From: Pseudomonas poae
GTDB lineage: Bacteria > Pseudomonadota > Gammaproteobacteria > Pseudomonadales > Pseudomonadaceae
NCBI GenBank assembly: GCA_004000515.1
Contig: CP034537.1
Location: forward strand, 4,850,001 to 4,914,000
Reading direction: 5' to 3'
Length of the DNA: 64,000 bases
The notes below the pieces were generated by a model. The model searched no databases, was not told the DNA's origin, and saw only the letters and a program-made list of their open reading frames with translations. Shown here in pieces: positions 57,770 through 64,000 of the stretch (its first letter is position 1; the number at the start of each line of letters is the position of its first letter). Both the position numbers and the translations under genes were made by a program.

Positions 57770-59196
57770 TCAAACGATCCGAGCGTCAAGCTGGGCCAGT
57801 TTCGCGTCGGCCACCCGTACCGTACGCCACGTGTTGTAGGCCATCAGCACCATACCGGTAAGAAAGAACACACCACCGGCAAAGCGCACCACAAACCCCG
57901 GATGGCTTGCCTGCAAGGCCTCGACAAAGGAATAGGTGAGGGTGCCGTCATCGTTCACGGCCCGCCACATCAGGCCTTGGGTAATGCCGTTGACCCACAT
58001 CGAGGCGATGTACAGCACCGTGCCGATGGTCGCCAGCCAAAAGTGCAGGTTGATCAGCGGCACGCTGTGCATCTGCTCGCGGCCAAACACCTTGGGAATC
58101 ATGTGATACAGCGAGCCGAATGTGATCATCGCCACCCAGCCCAAGGCGCCGGCGTGTACGTGGCCGATGGTCCAGTCGGTGTAGTGGGATAGCGCGTTGA
58201 CGGTCTTGATCGCCATCATCGGGCCTTCAAAGGTCGACATGCCGTAGAACGCCAACGACAGCACCAGAAAACGCAGGATCGGGTCGGTGCGCAACTGATG
58301 CCAGCCGCCGGACAAGGTCATCATGCCGTTGATCATCCCGCCCCAGCTTGGCGCCAGCAGGATCAACGACATCGCCATGCCCAGTGATTGCGCCCAGTCC
58401 GGCAGCGCGGTGTAGTGCAAGTGGTGAGGGCCGGCCCAGATGTACAGGGTGATCAGCGCCCAGAAGTGCACGATGGACAGGCGATAGGAATACACCGGCC
58501 GTCCGACTTGTTTCGGCACGAAGTAGTACATCATCCCCAGGAAGCCGGTGGTCAGGAAAAAGCCCACGGCGTTGTGCCCGTACCACCACTGCACCATCGC
58601 ATCGGTCGCGCCGGAATACACCGGGTATGACTTGAACCAATCCACGGGAATCGCCAGGTGATTGACCACATGCAACATGGCGATCACCAGGATAAACGCG
58701 CCAAAAACCAGTTGCCCACGTAGATGTGCTTTGTCTTGCGGCGTACCAAGGTGGTGAAGAACACCGCGGCATAGGCCACCCACACGACGGTCATCCACAC
58801 CGCTCCGGAGAACTCGATCTCGGCGTATTCCTTGGTGGTGGTGTAACCCAACGGCAGGCTGACCAGCATGATTACGATCACCGACTGCCAGCCCCAAAAG
58901 GTAAAGGCTGCCAGGGTGTCGGAAAACAGCCGGACCTGGCAGGTACGCTGTACCGCGTAATAGCTGGCGGCAAATTGTGCGCTGCCGGCAAAGCCGAAAA
59001 TCACCAGGCTGGTGTGCAACGGTCGCAAACGGCCAAAGGTGGTCCAGGGTAGATCAAGGTTCATTTCGGGCCACACCAATTGCGATGCGATCCACACGCC
59101 CATGGCCATGCCTACCACGCCCCAGACGAGGGTGGCGATAACGAATTGCCGCACGACTTTATAGTTATAGGCCTGCCCGATTGTTGCTGTGCTCAT
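57770..59196 (-). CDS. ccoN: Orphan cbb3-type cytochrome c oxidase subunit I, CcoN (frame broken once)
   Basis: A 475-residue catalytic subunit of a cbb3 oxidase, the high-affinity terminal oxidase used at low oxygen. Heme and copper ligands are visible in [37 protein letters not shown] and the [12 protein letters not shown] segment. A GGGAGGA site precedes ATG 59196. A T is missing at AAAAA 58703-58707; adding it joins [16 protein letters not shown]. There is no ccoO or ccoP beside it, so it must borrow those subunits from a complete cco operon elsewhere, as ccoN4 of P. aeruginosa does. Confidence 0.92.
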
Positions 59197-59272
59197 GCTC
59201 AGTCCTCCCACGGTTCCAAGTGGCGGCACTGTAGGAAGCGTGGGCAAAACAAAACAGGCTCAGAAAAACTCA

Positions 59273-59286
59273 TTCATGCGGATCAG
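59273..59286. promoter_or_regulatory. Candidate Anr/Fnr box upstream of orphan ccoN
   Basis: TTCAT-N4-ATCAG (59273-59286) matches the Anr/Fnr consensus TTGAT-N4-ATCAA at 8 of 10 positions, 76 bases before the ccoN start. Low-oxygen induction through Anr would suit an orphan cbb3 subunit. Confidence 0.4.
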
Positions 59287-59487
59287 TGTTATCGGCCTGA
59301 AATAGCGACGTTTAGGCGCTCTGATCTGCTTTTTAACGCCATACCTGAATCTTCAACGTACTGCGCCGTAGCTGCATAGTGGGCCCATAGAAGACGCGCC
59401 CGCTGTCGCGCAGGCGTTAATTACACGCCACCCCGTGCATCTGCCATGATCGAGCTTCGCAACCTGGCTCACCCAAGGAACGCCGCA

Positions 59488-59982
59488 ATGGACGATGTAC
59501 AGCAACTGGGCGAGATGCTTCGTCATTACGCCGATAGCGAAGCGCACAAGAAACAGCAATTCGATGTGCAGTCGGCGCGCTGGGCACAAAAACTCGGTGA
59601 ACTGTTCGGGCAGATCGAGCAATGGCTGGAACCGGTCAAGACGGTGGGCTTGCTCGAAGTCCATCGTGAAGCCTATGTGGCCAGCGGCCCAAGCGTGCCG
59701 GTGGAGACCTCGACGTTCAAGACCGAGAAGCTGACCGTGCACATCACCGGTAAGCCCGTGGAATTCGTCCCGGATGTGATGGGTGTGGGCGGTTTCATTT
59801 CGGTGGCGGTGATGGGCCTGACCGCCGCACGTCATGGCAGCGTCTCGCTGGTGCTACCGGCGGATAAAAACGATTGGCTATGGAAGAAAACCAATGGCCT
59901 CAAGGACCCCGACACCTTCAGCTTTGACGCCAACTTCCTCGCCTCTCAGCTCCAAGGCCTGATTCCCCGCGAGCGTAGTTAA
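59488..59982 (+). CDS. Conserved hypothetical protein
   Basis: A 164-residue soluble protein of unknown function. Residues 1-60 are a charged helix (LRHYADSEAHKKQQFDVQSA), followed by a beta-rich middle (EVHREAYVASGPSVPVETST, then TVHITGKPVEFVPDV) and a short C-terminal helix. AAGGA lies before ATG 59488. It reads opposite to both neighbours (orphan ccoN and the multiheme cytochrome). I do not recognise a domain. Confidence 0.55.
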   Translation: MDDVQQLGEMLRHYADSEAHKKQQFDVQSARWAQKLGELFGQIEQWLEPVKTVGLLEVHREAYVASGPSVPVETSTFKTEKLTVHITGKPVEFVPDVMGVGGFISVAVMGLTAARHGSVSLVLPADKNDWLWKKTNGLKDPDTFSFDANFLASQLQGLIPRERS

Positions 59983-60012
59983 CCGGTTTGCCCGAAACGG
60001 GCAGGTCTGAAA

Positions 60013-60166
60013 GGCCGCCTTCGCAGGCAAGCCAGCTCCCACATTCGACCGCATTTCAAAGGATGGACTCGGTCACCTGTAGGAGCTGTCGAGCTTTAGC
60101 GAGGCTGCGAAGACGGCGGCATTGGCGATAAAAATGTTGTGCCAAGCCGCCGTCATCGCAGGCAAG
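60013..60166. repeat. REP-like repeat cluster
   Basis: GCAGGCAAGCCAGCTCCCACA (60023-60043) shares 18 bases with the element at 52381-52398. Nearby, TGTAGGAGCTGTCGAG (60079) and GCCGCCGTCATCGCAGGCAAG (60145-60165) are further REP-type words, partly complementary (GACGGCGG against CCGCCGTC). This is an intergenic REP cluster of the P. fluorescens type. Confidence 0.6.
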
Positions 60167-60169
60167 TGC

Positions 60170-62359
60170 TTATTTCAAGGCAGGGTCACCTGGGTTGAGC
60201 TTTTTCCAGCTTTGCATCACCGCCTGCGCCTTGGGCTCCTGGCCGTTCTCCAGGTAATACTGGATCAGCGACAGCCGCGCGTTACGGTTGTAAGGCTGGC
60301 GCTGCAACAGGCTTTCCAGTTGTTGGGTGGCTTCATCGACCTTGCCGCCGTCGTGCAAGGCGACGGCGAGTACAAACGCGTACTGCGCGTTGGCGGGGTC
60401 CAATCGCACAGCGTTGCGTAAGTAGGGCATGGCATTGGCCGCATCGCCTGCACGAATCAGCATCAGCCCATGGGTGTGCTGCAACAGCGCCGCATCCGGA
60501 TGTTGTGCCAACTGCTCGGTGATCAGGCTGCGCGCCTCCTGCGCGCGGCCGTTGGCTTCAAGCCACTGCGCGAGGGTGACCAGCGCAGGAAAAAAGTCCG
60601 GGTCACGTAGCAACGCCGTGCGCAACTGACCTTCCACTTTGTCGCCACGGCCACTGGCCTGGTACAGCATGGCCAGGTTGAGGTTGGCTTCGGCGCGCTC
60701 CAGCAGGCTCATTTGCACCTGTTCGTACTCGGCGATGGCGCTATTCCAGGCCGGGCCTTGGCCGGGCACGCTCAACAGGTCCCGCGCGGCGATGATGCGC
60801 ACAGCCCGCACCGGGTCTTTGAGCAACGTACCGTAAAGCGCCACGCGTTCTGGGGGTGGCAGCAGGGCGCTGACCGCACGCACGGCGCTTTCCCGTACTT
60901 GCGGGGCAGGGTGGGAGAGATCCTTGGTCGCCAAAGTCAGTGCCTGCTGGCTCGGGTAGTTGGGCAACTCCACCAGCAACGTCGCACGCTGGATCGCCGG
61001 CAGGTTGCCACGCGCCAACTGGTCATAGAGCGCCTGGGCTGCGCCCGGTTCTGCGCCGCGAATCAACGCCATGCTTTCGGCGTAAGAGGGCGCCTTGAGC
61101 ACGTCACGCGCTGCCGCTGGGATGCTAAAGCTGTGGTCATGGCGCAAGTCGTTACCCATGTAGACCTTGCCTGGCATGTGGCAATCGACACAGAACGCAC
61201 CGGCCTTGCCCATGTGGTCGGCGGAGTCGTACTGCTTGGCCTGCAACCCCCGCCCATCCACCGTGGTGTACGGGGTTTTGCCCGCCGGGTTATGACATTG
61301 CGCGCAAACGGCATTGCCGGGTGCCTTGAGCTCATTGCTGTGGGGGTTGTGGCAGTTGCTGCAGCGCACGCCTTTTTCGGCCATTTTGCTTTGCGCGAAG
61401 GAGCCGTGTTCGAACACTTCGTCCTTGATCTTGCCGTCCAGGGCGTACAGCTCGCGGGTCAATACGCTGGGCAGGTAGTCGTCCATCAACCGTTTGCCCA
61501 CGGTGAAACCATCGCCCAGGGCGCACGGCGCGCATGACAGCGCGCACAGGTTTCCAGCTCGACGGTGGCGTCTTTGTCTTTGAGGTCTACGGCGAAGCCG
61601 GCATGCAGCAGGTCACCCTTTTTGCCGCCCATTGCAGGTGGTTGGACGCCGGGCCATGACAGGCCTGGCAGCCGACGCCGAGACTGTTCCACTGGCTGTC
61701 GAAGCTGTTTTTGACCGCGTCGAAATTGCGCTTGTAGCCGGTGGTGTGGCACTCCACGCACATGAAGTTGGCGTTCTGGCTGGGTTTGCTCCAGTGCAGC
61801 GGGTTCTTGAAGTTCACGCCTTGGCCGGGGTAAAGGTGAAACCAGCGATGCTGCTGCGTATCCCAGGCCACGCCGAGGGCTTGCAGGCGCCCCTCGCCAA
61901 CCTCTATCAGGTATTGCTGCAACGGGGCGATGCCAAAGGTGTAGGCCACCTTGAAGTCAGCCGTTTGGCCGTCGCTGCCGGGGGTATTGACCCAATACTC
62001 GGCGCCCCGGCGAAAAAAACGCGTGGTTTCGCCTTCGCCGGTAAAGCTTGCGTCATTGAAGTCTGCCGGCACCGTCTGCGCGTTGGCCGCTTGCATCGCC
62101 AACTGATGGTGGGAACCTTGCCAGTCCTTGACTTGCGCCTGGTGGCAACCCTGGCATTGCTGTTCATCGACCATCTGCGCGGGGCGATGGGCGCCGGTTT
62201 TACGGCCGCCACAGGTGCCGGCAAGCGAGGTGTACCGGCCTGCAGGAAAAACCAGATCCCGGCCATGGCCAGCAACAGCAACACAATCAATACGGGGTAG
62301 AGGTAACGTCGGAGTGAATCACGGTGGGGTACGGCTGGTTCTTTTTTGGGCTTGGGCAT
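60170..62359 (-). CDS. Membrane-anchored heptaheme c-type cytochrome with TPR domain (frame broken three times)
   Basis: About 730 residues once repaired. An N-terminal span (RYLYPVLIVLLLLAMAGIWFF) anchors a periplasmic protein with seven CxxCH heme motifs: CQGCH, CVECH, CQACH, CARCH, CSNCH, CAQCH and CVDCH. The C-terminal third is HEAT/TPR-like (AEANLNLAMLYQASGRGD, LRNAVRLDPANAQYAFVLA). Breaks lie at GGGG 62181-62184, TTTTT 61619-61623 and GGG 61519-61521, each mended by one added base. It resembles multiheme cytochromes of the c554/paired-CxxCH type. Its neighbour ccoN suggests electron transfer; the partner is unknown. Confidence 0.78.
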
Positions 62360-62530
62360 TCCGACTTCCGTTGTCTTGATGCATGGACGCTCTACGGCGT
62401 GCTTAAGCTTCGTGCAGCTTTGACGCTGTGCTCAAGTCTGTCAAACGCACGGCGCGAAATAGCGGCTATTTCTCCAGAGTTGGCTATACCTACAAGCTCA
62501 ATGTTTCAGTGATGACCGCCAGGGAGTTCA

Positions 62531-63238
62531 ATGATGAAACTAAGGCTAACGATCAGCGCGCTGTGCATCGCCTCAATCGCAATGGCAGGTTGTGCCAGCA
62601 AGGTCACCCAACCCGAGGAATACTCCGGGTTTCTCTCCGACTACAGCCAACTCAAGGAAGCCAAGTCCCCGTCGGGTGCCGAGGTGATGCGTTGGGTTGA
62701 TCCCAAGCTGGACCTGAGCCGCTACACCGCGGTGTACGTCGAACCGACCCAGTTCTATCCCAAGCCCCAGGCCACCGCCAAGATCCCGGAAAGCACCCTC
62801 AACGGCATCAACACCTACTACAACCAGGCGCTCAAGCGTGAGCTGGAAAAATCCCTGCCCTTGGCCAACGCCCCTGGCCCCGGGGTGATTGTGGTGCGTG
62901 CGGCGATCACTGCTGTCAGCAGCAAGACCGAAGCCCTCGCGCCGTACGAATACATCCCCGTAGCGCTGGTCGTGGCGGCCGCCAGTACGGCGACGGGCCA
63001 CCGTGACCAGGAAACCACCCTGGGCACCGAGGCGCAGTTCCTCGACGGTGCCAGCGGCAAGGTGCTGGCCCAAGTAGTGCGCAAGGGCACCGGCAAGCCG
63101 CTGTCCAACGACGCCCAAGCGATGAAGGCCGACGATGTGAAAAGCGTCATCGACGGTTGGGCGTCAGACCTGCATCAGTCGTACGTGAAGCTCAAAAGCA
63201 CTAGAACGTATTACGCGCCTGCCGGTTGTAATAGCTGA
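62531..63238 (+). CDS. DUF3313 lipoprotein
   Basis: A 235-residue exported lipoprotein. The signal LTISALCIASIAMAGCAS places the lipidated Cys at residue 21. The mature part has features of DUF3313 (MRWVDPKLDLSRYTAVYVEPTQFYP and TEAQFLDGASGKVLAQVVRKG). GGGAG precedes the ATG. The function is unknown. Its last 38 bases overlap the end of the converging gene. Confidence 0.8.
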   Translation: MMKLRLTISALCIASIAMAGCASKVTQPEEYSGFLSDYSQLKEAKSPSGAEVMRWVDPKLDLSRYTAVYVEPTQFYPKPQATAKIPESTLNGINTYYNQALKRELEKSLPLANAPGPGVIVVRAAITAVSSKTEALAPYEYIPVALVVAAASTATGHRDQETTLGTEAQFLDGASGKVLAQVVRKGTGKPLSNDAQAMKADDVKSVIDGWASDLHQSYVKLKSTRTYYAPAGCNS

Positions 63239-64000
63239 GCAGGGCGTCGTAGCGGCGGGTGACGAGGTAGTAGTCGTCACTCAGCTGCTGCGGCAGCGCG
63301 CGGGCCTGCCAGTCTTTTCCAATGTGCGTAACGCTGCCAGGTAAGCCTCGGCGGGCGAGGTGATGATGTACCACATGTACTCGGCGTCCTCATCCCGCTC
63401 CGGGCTGGTGGGCGTGCGGATGTAGGCCTTGGTGCCATCGGCGGCTTGTTGCACCGCTGCGGCCAGGGTGGCGACCGCCTGCGGTGTGAGGCTCGCATCA
63501 CGCATGCCGAGTTCGATCTGGTTCACCGCCTCACGCGCCGCGATCATGTAGTTGAGGATGTGCCAATGCACGTCGCGACCGAACCGCGCCTCCAGCAACG
63601 CCAGTTGCGCAGGCCGCATGCGCAGGTCCTCCACTTCCAAATCGTTACGCAGCTCGGCAGATACCCGCCAGTAGTCCTCGCCTTTTTTCTCCAGCTCTTG
63701 CGCCAGGTGCTTGTTCATCACCTGCGCGACCATTTGCTGTGTGCTCGGCGGTATACCGTTGGCGCGATAGGCCGGTATGACGGTGTCAGACAGTGAGGTG
63801 AACTTATTCAACTGGTAGGCGTACACGCTGGCCAGCCCAACCATGCGACTGCCAGGGTCCTGGCGCTCCAGCTTCAGGGTGTAGAGCTGCGAGCAGACTG
63901 CCGCCTGGATCAGGCGCGGTTCGGGCTCGTTACGGTCGCCATAGTTATCCGTGTCACGCGCTTCTGGCTGGGTTGAGTGCTTGCGGTAATAGGCCAGGCG
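63201..64000 (-). CDS. Hypothetical protein, 5' end outside window (frame broken once)
   Basis: At least 266 residues; the start lies beyond 64000. The visible part is mostly helical and charged (NKHLAQELEKKGEDYWRVSA, EVEDLRMRPAQLALLEARFG) with no signal or membrane segment in view. A base is missing at TTTT 63315-63318; adding it joins RTLEKDWQARALPQQLSDDYY and ends at TAG 63201. I do not recognise a domain. The end overlaps the DUF3313 stop by 38 bases. Confidence 0.5.

Overview
The window comes from a Pseudomonas chromosome, most likely the P. fluorescens group. The signs are high GC, the gene content (an MvaU-type H-NS-like protein, galU, gor, ahpC/ahpF, hppD, an orphan cbb3 oxidase subunit), many small Pseudomonas-type lipoproteins, and intergenic REP-like palindromes of the GTGGGAGC type. 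No rRNA, tRNA, CRISPR array or transposon was found.

Region by region. 1-8186: the tail of a DeoR-type regulator, then a one-directional operon for uptake and catabolism of a polyol or sugar: periplasmic binding protein, zinc alcohol dehydrogenase, FGGY kinase, SorC-family regulator, ABC ATPase, permease and HAD phosphatase. A TTGACA promoter and a perfect palindrome lie in front of it. 8.2-14.5 kb: small proteins, DinB, DUF533, an outer-membrane-barrel-like protein, a SLOG protein and the Mg2+ P-type ATPase mgtA. 14.8-19 kb: a LysE exporter with an AraC regulator, arsB, and azlCD. 19-28.4 kb: DUF1275, ABC-F, topoisomerase IB, modABC with a ModE box, a nitronate monooxygenase-like enzyme and an alpha/beta hydrolase. 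28.5-33 kb: a CGNR regulator, the alkylation-repair cluster ada-alkB with two small genes, and small lipoproteins. 33.2-41.8 kb: galU, gor, a KfrA-like coiled-coil protein divergent from a tyrosine recombinase, ahpC and ahpF (with an OxyR-like site), gloA and mvaU. 42-50.5 kb: an EAL phosphodiesterase, LysR/EamA pair, hppD, rarD, a lower-GC gene resembling Pseudomonas DUF6543 proteins, and an aldo/keto reductase. 50.6-56.8 kb: a LysR/SDR pair and the MFS transporter-cdaR-garK glycerate/sugar-diacid cluster. 56.8-64 kb: a racemase, an orphan ccoN with a ccoQ-like small gene, a membrane-anchored seven-heme cytochrome with TPRs, and lipoproteins.

The dominant oddity is that about two dozen otherwise complete conserved genes are broken by one-base indels (about 29 sites), nearly all in short homopolymer runs and mostly deletions. 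They hit unrelated housekeeping and accessory genes alike, and the protein on either side of each break remains well conserved. This is best explained by uncorrected homopolymer errors in the assembly rather than by gene decay. I therefore annotate these as single genes and give the position of each break. Coordinates span the whole intended gene.

The stretches most worth a second look are the orphan ccoN/ccoQ-like/heptaheme neighbourhood, the KfrA-like/recombinase pair with its 20-bp palindrome, the Ada protein that has lost three of four zinc cysteines, the DUF6543-like gene, a possible leader peptide in front of hppD, and a small open frame plus hairpin in front of mgtA.
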